From Leptodontidium sp. MPI-SDFR-AT-0119 (taxonomy: Eukaryota > Ascomycota > Leotiomycetes > Helotiales > Leptodontidiaceae), in assembly GCA_020726505.1 (NCBI GenBank), contig JAHLEZ010000009.1, positions 1,116,001 to 1,180,000 of the forward strand: DNA of 64,000 nucleotides. The letters run 5' to 3'. This document shows, piece after piece, positions 11,086 through 21,900 of this stretch. The notes beneath the pieces are model-generated. The model worked only from the letters and a program-made list of their open reading frames with translations. It made no database searches and was not told the DNA's origin. Each line of letters starts with the position of its first letter. Position 1 is the first letter of the stretch. A program made the position numbers and the translations under genes.

Positions 11086-11795
11086 ATAGTACTTGTACTA
11101 ATTCCTATAGGAGTACTCGACCTTACCTACTGCAAATACTGTATTCGGTGCGTCCGTCTTATTACAAAGGACCCGTCCCACGAATGCTCCTTTAATAATC
11201 CTAAGAGCAAGAAATGCACGTATTACGTAATAAAGAAATCTCGGTATAATTTAGTAAGTACTCTTATTTCTTTTCTTAATTTAAATTGTATTTGAATTAC
11301 TGCCGAAAGTGCTTCGGTTATATAAGTACTAATATATAATAGATCCCTTAGTTTGTAGCCGAGGAGTACCTTCGTTTAGTTGCCGCCCTTAAGACAAAAG
11401 ATAAAGAAGCTATTATCGCCGCCGCTGAATTAATTGATTCGGCATTATTAGTCGCCGCTATTAGCGCACTAAAGACTACTAGGGAGTTGTCGCTAGCGTT
11501 ATTAGAGGAAACGCGCGTTATACGCCGGGAAATCGCTAGCTTAGTTAACTCGTAAGTAGTAAATTAATCTTCTAATTCCTTTTTAATATTAAGGCTCCTA
11601 AGTATTAACACGTTATATTATAAGAGATAGTATTAGTCTTGAACTAACTCCTCACTGTCGCCTCCTCTACCGCTACTAAGCGTAGTAAGGAGGACGGCGG
11701 TGAGGACGATCCTCTTATTAAGCGCCCCCGCCGAAGTCGCCGCTATAGCACGAAGGAGGAGGACGAGGAACCTCTTCTAAATATTTATAAGTAGG
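11086..11795 (+). pseudogene. Antisense accessory gene of Copia-B (Cys-rich protein, three exons)
   Basis: Lies opposite to gag-pol, between pol and the 3' LTR. Exon 1 (to 11253) reads LTYCKYCIRCVRLITKDPSH, ECSFNNPKSKKCTYY, then SRYNL, a Cys-rich segment that suggests zinc binding (TGC-to-TAC changes have turned some Cys into Tyr). Intron 11254-11342 has donor GTAAGT, a TACTAAT branch site and acceptor TAG, and joins in phase to exon 2: IP*FVAEEYLRLVAALK, then a helical Ala/Leu/Glu-rich part ending REIASLVNS. A second intron (11552-11593, GTAAGT donor) leads to a tail with KRSKEDGGEDD, an NLS-like KRPRRSRR and KEEDEEP; the frame of this last exon is not fully resolved. The start codon is unclear, possibly ATG mutated to ATA. 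It is neither gag nor pol, and no family name is given. Expression would need its own promoter, perhaps in 10640-11080. Confidence 0.6.
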
Positions 11796-12199
11796 GGATT
11801 CGGCCCTGTTTCGGATTAGCTTCGTAGTAAGTTCTTTATAGCGACACTTTCTCTATACTATTATACAGGAGTAGTCCCCTGTGGTGAAACCGGCAGTTTG
11901 TCCTTATTAGAGTGTTGTCGTAAGGCCGCCTATTAGTGCTTTAAATTAGAGGGTGTTTAGAATTAAATCGAGTGTGTTTTTGACTTTATAAATTAATTAA
12001 ATATAAAAATAATCGCAAGTAATAAATTAATAAATAAGGGTTATAAGGAAATATATAAAAAAAATCAACGAGTATAAGAAACCCCTTTGTTATTAGTCTA
12101 AATTATCTCTGGTTAACTATTAAACTTAACTCTCTATTTTAATAGTGAGGATATTAGTATTAATAAAATCCCGAAGAGCCTTATTCGGAGCGCTCTTTA

Positions 12200-15100
12200 T
12201 TATAGCGTTAGTAGGATTATTAGCGCCGTTGATCCATCGGACCTCCGTCAGCTCTCTACGCTTGTATAATTAACGAATGGCTATAATATTGATTATTAGG
12301 CGCTTCTCTTTTGTCGTCCCGAGCTTAACAATACACTTATAAAGAGACAGGGAATCCGTGTAAATAATAGTAAGAAGGCGTGAGATGCTAAGCTTGTTAG
12401 TTACTATATTAATAGTAATACTAAGAGAGATTAATATATCGATGCTAGCTACTATAGTATATAGCTCTAATACGAGCACTACACGAGTTACTCTCTTATA
12501 TTTCGTTAAGTTAGTATATATAATATTACCGGTTAAAGTGAACTGCGCATTCCCTACTATTTCGGCACTAATTGCTAATACGAAACCTATCTATAAACTC
12601 AGGTCTTTATTATTAGTAAAAGAATTATCTATAAAAACGTAGACCTTCGTAGACCGTAAGTTAATTAGTACGTATTAGAGTCCTCTCTCTAAGTTATTTA
12701 TTTACTATTTAAGGCGTAAGTTTAAAGTCTTAACGTCGTCTTTTATCGGATCTTAGTATTACACTACGATTAAGAGATCAAATATTACTTCTGGCTGACA
12801 AATAGTAGTAAAGTAGGCCGCACGAGCTCGTTACTTCCTATAGGCCTTCTTATAGTCCTCTTTCCTTATATTAACTAGCTCTAGCCTTGCTTCCTGACCC
12901 TTTTAAGACATATAAAGGTTGTCTCCGTTTATAGTGATAATATACTTATTAAACGTAATAGTTTTGGTAAAGAGTAGTACCTATATTGGCTTCGTTAGAA
13001 AACCGGCCTTAGTAATCTTATCTTACTCTTTTACTAAGAAGTCCTTATCTCTTAGAATTAAGGTGTCGTTTGTTTATATACTTACGACTCCAAATTCATG
13101 GCTTTCCTTAGTACTAATTAGTAAGTATAAGTCGTACGTTAAGGTCTCTATTTGTAAGTTCTTTACGTAGTACTTATAGTATATATTAAACTAATAGTTT
13201 CCGGACTTAAGTATGCCGTATAATAGTAGCACTATTATAAATATTATACTAGGAGGGAACTCTCTTGTGATATCTTCCGGTGGCTATGTAAATATGTCTC
13301 GGAGAAGCCTTATCTCTGCTTAGACGTAGGCTTAAGTGATGTCCCTAATAGTTAGATAGGATTCGGACTGGTTTCGGAGGCGATTTAGGTGCTTGACGGC
13401 AGCGGCCAAAAATATAAGTAACCGCTGACTAGATCGTTAGATTATTAGAGACTAAGTTAAAATCTCTCTCTTGCCTTTGTCGTTAAAGTATTAAATTACT
13501 AGTCTTGACTTCTTATATAGAGCTAACGTCTCCTTGCCTTTAACCTCGTCTACTATCCTTGACTTGAAGATACGGTGGCCTCTTACCTTAAGGTCGTCCT
13601 TATAAATAGGCACAAAAACACCCCTTTTAATAAGTACTTCGTATTTCGTCCTTCGGGACTATTAGAATAATAGCCTAAGTATTGTAATCTTCCTTTTAAT
13701 ACAAAATTTAATAAATAACTCCTAGTCCCTTATCTCCTTCTTAATTAAAAACACTTTAGTATTATAATCGTTATTAATAATTAGTAAATTTAGGATATGT
13801 TTCGTAAATAGAATTTAAATAGTGATTCGGGGTGAGTTTAGTACTATTTTAGTAGTGTTTCTAATCGGGGATCTTAGATATTACTTATAAATATCCTTTA
13901 ATAAGTTTTCTTTTTGTCGTTTAACGCTAAAGGTATTTATCTTAAAGGGACAAACTATAGTCGATCGGAACGTATATATTCTCTTATTTCCTATATTGAT
14001 CTTACATAATTCTCCCTTTATGCCTAAGAAATCGTAAGGTCTTGTTTATCCTTTACCCTCTTAATACACTAGAACTTAATTATTAAGGTAGAGATCGTAA
14101 ATATAAGTAGTTCCGGGGCTGTTTCGTGTAATTAACATATCATTGACTTTATATATAGTATAGATTTTTTGTACTTCCTTTATAACTTTCTTAATCGTAG
14201 CCGCACGTTACTCGACTGACGGATTTAGGGGGTCTAACTCTATTATTCTAAGGTATACGCTAAAAACAAGTAGTGTAGAGATAAGCTTATTAGGTCTAGT
14301 TGTATTGTTCACTACTTTTACTACTATTTATAGTCGGTCTTCGTTACTTAACTTAGGGTGCTCTTTAGTAACGATTTTATAAGCACGGCGTAGTAAATAG
14401 TAGTATCGCTCTACTTTGCTAATTAAATAGTGTGCCTTAATAAGTACTAGTTTAAGGGTATTACTTATAGATTTAAGTATACTCCGAAACTCCTTAGAAT
14501 TGAAATTAGTACTATAATCGTACACGACGAAATCCGGGGGTCTAAGGTATATATTAATTTATACTAACTTAAATATGTTAAATGTAGCCTAAGCTGTAGT
14601 CGAACCGGGGGCTTTTCGGAGTAGTTTCGCCGCACTAAAACCTATTGCCTTATTTACTATATAAAGGGCATATCGTTCTCTAAACATTGTGATATCGACG
14701 TAGACTATATAATTAAAGTCGACGTCGTCTTGTAACTTGAAGCGGAACTTATATAGAGTATTTACATGTTTCTGGTAATGCTCACATATCTCTTTGACCC
14801 TTAATATAATTTCTGAGTCATACTCATGGCCAGCTTAATCTAGTAGGTACTGAAGACGTCTTACTGAAGGGTGTCCGAAACGCCTATAAAGCCGACGTAT
14901 TTCTAGTTCAGTTAGGTAATATATATTTATCGTTCCGGTCGAAGTGTCTAGTAATTAACGATATTGATCTAAAAGTAGCTATAGATGCCTATGTGTTTAT
15001 ATAATTAAGTACTTCTTGTCGCCCTAAATCAAGACGTTACGTAAGTTATTGTATTGCGCGTTAAGCGTATTTAACTGTTATAAGTAAACTAGAAACAGGA

Positions 15101-17351
15101 TATCTATGTCCACGATTTAGAAGTCTATTTTTCTAGCGGGGGTATTAACGGTGGCGACTCCTAGGGACAGTCGCGAACCGGCACCGAATACGATCCGGCT
15201 TTAGCCCGCCTAACTAGTGTCGAACTTAATATCCCAAATACGCTGTAATACTTATAACTAGTTAAGTCCTCCTGTGTTTTTGTTAGACGCGCCTATGTTA
15301 ATTAGTAGACCTTAAAAGAATCTATCTGTCTATTGCGTTATATAGGCCTCGCTAAGAGCGGGTCTCTTAATTTTGCTCTCTAGGATATAAGTAGCCTTTC
15401 TTTCCTTAAGTTGCCTTATAACTTTCTATGTATTATATTGTGCTTTACTTATTATAAATATAGTCGTGAAATTTATAGTACTATCGTTATTATCGTCGTC
15501 GGAATTTTCTAAAGAATCGTTATTATTTGTTAAAGTGTTTAAATCTATATCTTAGTAACCTTCTAAATAGTGTCTAGATGTAGTCCAGTTCTAGTCCGAA
15601 TTGGGGTCGATTCCCTTAATATAAGTTAGGTAGCTCCTAAAAGTCTTTTCCGTGGCTCTCATTCCTTTAGCCTTACGCGTAGCGAAGTATCTCGCCTTGG
15701 ACGCTGTTTACTCTTTATTAAAGTGGCGACTACTATAGTAGTCTGTTTTCTTATAAATAATATAGCCTATGTAGCCTAATATAAGCTAGAACTTGTCTCC
15801 GCGTTTATTTCTACTTAAAAATTTTATCTTATAATCAAAGTAATAAGCCGTCCCTTCTGCGACGTGGGATTAGTAGCGATTCGGATTAGATCCGGAGTAC
15901 TTACTTACCCTTGATCCCGAGCCATGAGTTACTTTAACGCCGACGGCAGAGCGAAAACTATTTATTAATATAAGAAAGGTAGGGGGTGCCTTAAATAAGG
16001 CTATATTAAAGAGGGGGTTCCTTGATACTCCTTACATAAGCTTATCGCGGAGTGTCTTATTATTCCGCATATTGTCGTCCTTTAGGCCAAGTTGAATACT
16101 CTATAATTCTTTAGCGAAGTTCTTTAATTAGGTTAGCACCGGCTTTCCCTTTTAGTGACGCTTCTCTTGAAATAACGAGAAAGTCAGACTAAACCACTGG
16201 CTAAGGAACTTATTAGCTTTCTCCTTTGTCTTAAAGTGTTCGCGAGTCGTTTTAATAAGCTTATTAAATAAGTACCCCTTATTTTAGAAGTACCGGTAGT
16301 AATACGAACTAGCTTCGTCTCGTAGTATTAATAGAAAGGCTCGGTTTTAGACCTTAGTCTTAACTAATACTCTCTGACACAAGTCGGCGAAGATATAGAG
16401 CTTCTTATTTAAGTAGTCCTTGTCTCCGTTATATTAGAGCTTCTTAGTGTACATCTTAGTAAGGTTTACTAACGATTTTGTTTAGTCTAGAGTTAATAAA
16501 TTTATAACATACTATAATGGCCGAATCGGCTCCGTATATAGTCCGGTAGTCCTAGGAACCTTAAATAGTAGTAATAACCTATCCCGTAGGGGTATTACTA
16601 GCGTTAATGTAGGATTCGGCAACGTGTGGTTATTTAATCTCTATAAGTAGAGATTACTTAGGGGATCCCTCTTAAGAGTAAATAAGAACTCCTTCTTTAA
16701 GACTATAAGTGGGGGGGTTATATTATATAGATCCTCGACTTTATCTCCTTTAGTAAGGGAGATCTTAAGTGATCTTAATAACTAAATCGTCTTTGTAAGC
16801 TTTACTCCTAATCCTTTTAAAGGAGTGTCTTCCTCCACAGAATAAATAACTACCTTTAGTTAGTGTTATAGAGACATCAGGGATTAATCTTATTAAAGTG
16901 TTATTAAGATTAGTAGTAGTAGTCGAGAGAGTAATTCCCGGATGTAATTCGGTACTGATTCGGGGTAGTTCCGAATTTACATCTTCATTTAATCCTTTGG
17001 CCACAAATTTTCCTTAGCTTATACTACCTCTGTTAAAGCCTCTACTGTCTTCGTCCCCCTTTGTCGTCGTATAAACACACTAAAGGCTTGTAGGTCGTCC
17101 CTGAGGTATATACGTTTCGTAACCTCAATTAGTCTAAACTCCTTTGCCGTTTAACCCTTAAAATACTCTTAAAAGTCCTAGAAAAGGAACTCTCCCTTAA
17201 TGCGGCCGTTATAGAAGGACTCACGGAACTTCCGCGAGTATGCCGTCGTATCTCCTGTAAAAGCTAGGCTAGGATTTAGTGTTTTTCCTAGTGTAGCCGT
17301 GTTATTGAATGTTTCCGGAGTCAATTCTGGCTCCGCCGAAGTATCCGCCAT
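12200..17351 (-). pseudogene. Copia-B gag-pol, RIP-disrupted
   Basis: Minus strand. The frame opens at an ATG at 17351 (MADTSAEPELTPETFNNT) and runs through a gag-like part ending near LRDDLQAFSVFIRRQR. Integrase is seen at about 14735-14640 (DDVDFNYIVYVDI, then a RYALYIVNKAIGF block) and at 14525-14328 (DYSTNFNSKEFRS, then KVERYYYLLRRAYKIV; family DAGTNF.SKEFR and GKVERYH.PLRRAY). RNase H is seen at 12479-12270 (YTDSLSLYKCIVKLGTTKEK, then RLIINIIAIR). The domain order gag-IN-RT-RNase H is Ty1/copia. Many stops at W and Q codons make it non-coding. The RT motifs between 13.9 and 12.6 kb are too mutated to place exactly. Confidence 0.85.
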
Positions 17352-17672
17352 TGTGTCGGATTCGATTCGTAGGCGATCTAGTGGGTTCCCGGATAAGTTT
17401 CTTGAAGGTCCAAAGTTCTGGATTTAAGGATGTTGAATTAATAGTCTTCGTAGAGTAACTGTCGTGTTGTGATAGCTTTTCTTCGGCGTGCAATTGTCTT
17501 AGTCGAGTCTTAAGAGAGAAGTTGCCTTTCCTCTACGATTTAGAAAAGGTAAAATACCCTTTAAGGAAAATATAGTGAAGTACTCCTTAAGTTAAAGCCT
17601 AGAATCCGCTCTATAGCCTGAGACCTTTTCTATCTGTAGTAAGGTTAACGATATAAGCTTGCTACTAATTAG

Positions 17673-17929
17673 TGTCGGTATAATACCGGTTCATATACTA
17701 CGCCGCATGTGTGAATATATTCTAATGCGAGTATGGCGATAGAGTAGTTAAATGTATAGTTCAAAATCTGTGTGTATTCTAAGAGAGTGTGAGGAGAGCT
17801 AGACTATATACTACAAAACCTCACCGAATTTCCACCGGAACTAATCCGGTTAGGCTCTGACCCCTGACTTTGACCCGCACCCCCTTTTCTAGACCAAAGT
17901 ATGCTTATGCAGGGACCTATGGACCAACA
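17673..17929 (-). repeat. Copia-B LTR (5' LTR, right copy)
   Basis: The same 257-bp repeat, ending GGACCAACA before the duplication GGTAA. Most differences from the left copy are transitions of the RIP type. Confidence 0.9.
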
Positions 17930-17984
17930 GGTAATAAGGAAATTAAAGGTTTTAAGAAGAAAAAAAGAGATTTTAGAAGAAAGT

Positions 17985-18272
17985 TGTTGATTGCACTATG
18001 TTACCTAGAGCTCCCGCAATAAGTAACAACTTAGTTAATCGTGGTGAGACTTAATTACACAGTGCAAAGCTTTAGTTGCATTCTATGTATTTATTCAAGT
18101 CTAAAGAGCTATTCTAAAGTGTCGATGAGAGCTCTATATAAGAGGCTCTCATTATAGGCTAGTCCCAAAGTGGCTAGTATCGAGTGCTCCTATTCATGTC
18201 TTGCAACCCCTGTTTTACCCGTCCTCCGTATTCATGTAATTCGCCGATTACGTGAATATTATTATTCACACA
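17985..18272 (-). repeat. Copia-A LTR (5' LTR, right copy)
   Basis: Matches 6683-6971 over its full length, including the TATATAAGAG box and the terminal palindrome. It begins at TGTTGATTGC and ends CACACA, followed by the target duplication AAAGT. Confidence 0.85.
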
Positions 18273-18277
18273 AAAGT

Positions 18278-18655
18278 AGTTAATGAAATATTAACTATTA
18301 ACTCCAGAATTAAGAAGTGCGGGTAGTTTATACGTAAGTCTATTCTTAAAAAAAGCGATGCGGGTAGTAAGTACTAATCTATTAAAAAGCTTCGTAAGAT
18401 TAAGATATCACATATCTTATACTATACTTGAGAAGAAGCCTTTTTTTAAGCTAGGTCTTTTACTTATAAAGTAAGGTTCTCTATTAGTAAGTTATTATTA
18501 TTATTTATAACTTAACTATTAAATATAAGACCGTTATTATCGCCGTCTACCTTTATCTCGTTTACACAAGAGATATAACTACGACTAAGGAATCGCTAGG
18601 AGAAATACTAAGGAGTATTCGCTAGTGTTTAAGCACAAGGTATGTCGGCTCGCGC
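18278..18655. other. AT-rich spacer between Copia-A and Gypsy-1
   Basis: About 380 bp of RIP-mutated DNA without a readable domain. A direct repeat of GCGGGTAGT occurs at about 18318 and 18360. Nothing else can be supported. Confidence 0.3.
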
Positions 18656-18660
18656 AAAGA

Positions 18661-18961
18661 TGTTACGGCTGGCCAAAGGTTGATACGACGAGTAGACTTA
18701 AGCTTTGTATTTAGACCTAAGGCTACGCTCAGAATCGAGAAGAAAAGACAAGGAGGAAAGGAAAGCTTTCCGTAAGGGGGAGCTCGAGTATAAATATATA
18801 AAGGACCCTCCTAATAGGGCCTAGCGTAGTCGAGTGCCATTCACGTCAACATGTCGCAGGCTCGCCACCTAGTCTTCCCTATCGGGCTTAGCGCCGTCGC
18901 ATAGCCAGCGATGCTACGAGCCAGTGTCGGTTAGAATGCGAGGGCATCGTAGGTCGTAATA
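18661..18961 (-). repeat. Gypsy-1 LTR (3' LTR, left)
   Basis: Begins TGTTACGGCTGGCC and ends GGTCGTAATA (GTAACA with C-to-T). It contains GTATAAATATATAAAGGACC, a TATA-like region. It matches the other LTRs of this family at 24962, 52958, 59245, 59700 and 60190. Confidence 0.92.
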
Positions 18962-21900
18962 TTACCCCCCCCCTCCTAAAAAACTGCGTCCGCGCAGTTG
19001 TAGCCATAACCGTGTCGTCCTCGAGGTCGTTGTAGTCGTCGATACTTGCGTTATAAGCCTCTAGCCACTTAGGGAGAGCTCTTAGCGGGCCTTTAGCGTT
19101 AAGATACTCTAAGTAGAACCGTTTAACTATATACGGAGCCGTCATAGCATCTAAGTATAAGTACTACTCTAAGTCCTCGTCGGCGCCTAGCCACTTAATA
19201 TAATAAAATAGCTTGTTTCGTATGACCTTAGAGCCAAGGATGCCTTTAATTTCTCACTTATCTTACTTAGGCAATAACTAGATAAGTGCCGGCGTTACTT
19301 TAGCTTGTCCCGGTAAGGGGTTGTCGACGTACTTATAGAGCGAGTGCAAGTGGAAGATAGGGTGAATTAACTAGTCCTCTAGTAGCTCTACTCTTTAGCT
19401 CTCTCCTTCTTTGGCGATTACTTTAATTAGGCCGTACTACTTGTTAAATAACTTCTTTAAGAGTCAGTCGACGTTCTAGTTCCGAGTGTCGACTAGTACT
19501 AGGTCGCTAACGTCCTAATCGACGGCGCGTCGCCCACGGTTCGCTAGTCGTTTTATTTTCTCTTATTAGTCCTTTAAGGACGACTGTGCGACTTCTATAA
19601 CCTCCTTTATTCGTAGGGCTACTTATAGAGCCTCCTCGCGGTTAAGTTTCTTTATTATTATAACCGGAGGCTCTAAGTTAACTAAGTCCCAAGAAGTTCT
19701 CGGCTTAACGCCGTTAAGTAACTAGAAAAGAGACAGGCGGCTTAGGGACTCGTGCGGTAACGTTAATTAAACGATGTCTATAATTAGTAAGAGGTCGCTC
19801 TAATTATCTTAGTAGTAGTAATAAAAGGGACGGAGCCGCTACTTAATATATTAGTTCGTTACCTCTATTTAGCCGTCGACGTTTAAGTTATACGCTGTCG
19901 TTAGCTTTACCTTAGTCCCGAGGATATAATAATACTCCTTCTAAAAAGAGGAGACAAATTGAGGTCCTTGGTCCGAGACAATAAAGTCCGGCATGCCGAA
20001 GTGTCAAGTCTAATAGACGAGGAAGAGAATAGTTATGCCTTTAGCCGTAATTGTGTCGTTATAAGGTATTAAGACTAGTTTCTTAGACAAGCGGTTAATA
20101 ATAACTATAGCGAAGTTGTAGCCGTGCTTGTCTAATAGTAACTTCGTAAAGTCTATTGTGAGGTGTTAATACGGCCGAGTAGGGATTAACAGGGGGTATA
20201 AGAAGCCAGGGGTTTTATCCTTACAAGCTTTTTGTCGAGAGTAACTATAGTTTGTTACGTATCGAGCTATGTCCGTGGTGAGGCCGTTCCAGTGATATTT
20301 GCGACTTAGTAATGCCTTTATCTTTTTAATCCCTATATATATTACTAAAGGTTAAGAGTATACGTGGCGAATAAGTGTCGTGCGAAGCTCCGGCGGTTCT
20401 AAGGGCACTTCTAGGCGGCCTTAAAAAAGTAACTTGTCGTTTGTTAACTCGTAATGTAGCGACTACTCCCTAGCTTTTTATTAGAGAGGCTCTAGCGAAG
20501 GCGAGGTCTTATTAGTTAAGAGCACTTAGTCGATAACGTCGTATTCCGCGATGTCGTACGCCACTATAGAGTTAGGGTCTAACTCCTCCGCGATAGGCGT
20601 CTCTAGGTCGATTAGTACTTCCATATTCGACTCTGGCTCGGGTTCCGGCTCTAGCTCGTCACGTGTCTTAACATTGTAATCCGGGATTATAGCCTCTACA
20701 GGTACTAGGGGTATCGTCTCTACGACATCAATATAAGCGTCTATAGGATCGACGGCGGAGAACTAGAGGTCGCTAGCGACTCGCGGGTTAATTTTATTAG
20801 TCGGAATTAGCTGTTAGCTGCGGATAGCCCACTTACGTGCCTCCGTAACTGTGAGGTCCTGATCCCGTCGAGACAGAGTGTTAGCTAAAGTATTAGTCGT
20901 CCCGGTATAATATATAATCGTGAAATAAAAGTCCGCAAAGAACTTAGCCTATTAAGCTTACTTAACCGTAAGGTCCTTAGTCGTTATAAAGTACTTTAAG
21001 GCCTAATAATCTATATAAACAAGGACATTTTTCTAGGCACCTAAGAGTTCTAGGCGATATTACTTAAATGACTAGAAAATCGCTAGTATCTCTTTGTCGT
21101 AGATCGAGTAATTAAGCTCAGGGTTTATTATAGTCTTAGAAAAGTATCTTATAAGATAAAAGGTATTGTCTTCTTAAAGTTAAGATAAAACCCTAGCGAC
21201 GACTTTATTTAAGGAATTAGTCTTTAGCCGCGTCTATTTAATAAGGTCGTAATAGCGAAGAACCGGCGTAAATTAGAGGGCTTCTTAGAGAGTCTCTTAG
21301 GCGTTCTTACAGGCGTTGTCGAAGACAAAGGGAACGTCCTTTCTAGTAAGTATCGTAAGAGGGCGTGTAATGTGACTATAGTCTTTAATAAACCGGCGGT
21401 AAAAGTTATAAAAGCTAAGGTAACTTTATATACCCCGTATATTATTAGTGTATCGTTAGTCCTTAATCACACTAATCTTCTCTAAGTCTACTTCTACGTT
21501 ATTAATTTTAATAATAAATCTTAAGAACTTAGTCTTTTACACGCTAAACTTAGACTTCTTAATATTAGCCTAAAGTCTATGTGCCTATAATATTGCTATG
21601 ACTTTCTTAACGTAGACCTTATATTCCTTTAGAGTAAATAAATATATAAAGATATTGTCTATATAAGCCGCGTAAAAGTCGTCGAGGTGCTCTATAAGGA
21701 TATTATTAATAAACCGCTAGAAAGTCGCCGAACTATTAGTAAAGCTAAAGGGAAGAACCTTATACTTATACGTGCTATATCAAGTGCGGAAGGTCGTATA
21801 GTCCTCGCTCTTAGAGGATATACGAATGTAATAAAAAGCTTGCTAAATATTAAGCTTTGTAAAGACCTTTGCCTTATAAATACGAGCTATTATCTCATCG

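Larger units (their letters stand above)
10383..17929 (-). mobile_element. Copia-B: full-length RIP-mutated copia retrotransposon
   Basis: LTRs of 257 bp lie at 10383-10639 and 17673-17929 (TGTCGGT ... CCAACA) and are flanked by GGTAA on both sides (10378-10382 and 17930-17934). Gag-pol reads on the minus strand from about 17351 to about 12200, so the 5' LTR is the right one. Between pol and the 3' LTR (10640-12200) an extra gene lies on the opposite strand. The element sits inside Copia-A, next to that element's 5' LTR, so it is the younger of the two. Confidence 0.88.
6683..18272 (-). mobile_element. Copia-A: LTR retrotransposon remnant, host of nested insertions
   Basis: Direct LTRs lie at 6683-6971 and 17985-18272 (about 288 bp; TGTTGATTGC ... 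TTCACACA). They are flanked by AAAAT (6678-6682) and AAAGT (18273-18277), a 5-bp duplication with one G-to-A change. The pol remnant next to the left LTR reads on the minus strand, so the right LTR is the 5' one. A polypurine-like tract stands beside the left LTR on the minus strand (about 6975-7005). Without Copia-B (10383-17929) only about 4 kb of Copia-A remains. Its gag, integrase and N-terminal RT cannot be found, and a rearrangement at about 8703-8708 probably removed them. Confidence 0.8.

Noticed and set aside
12385..13170. Plus-strand open frames in Copia-B (12385-12642, 12919-13170)
   Set aside because: They are the complement of the minus-strand RNase H/RT region, which has clear motifs.
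16765..17004. Minus-strand 79-codon ORF in Copia-B as a separate gene
   Set aside because: Lies inside the gag-pol span and has no separate start signals; a surviving piece or shadow of that polyprotein.
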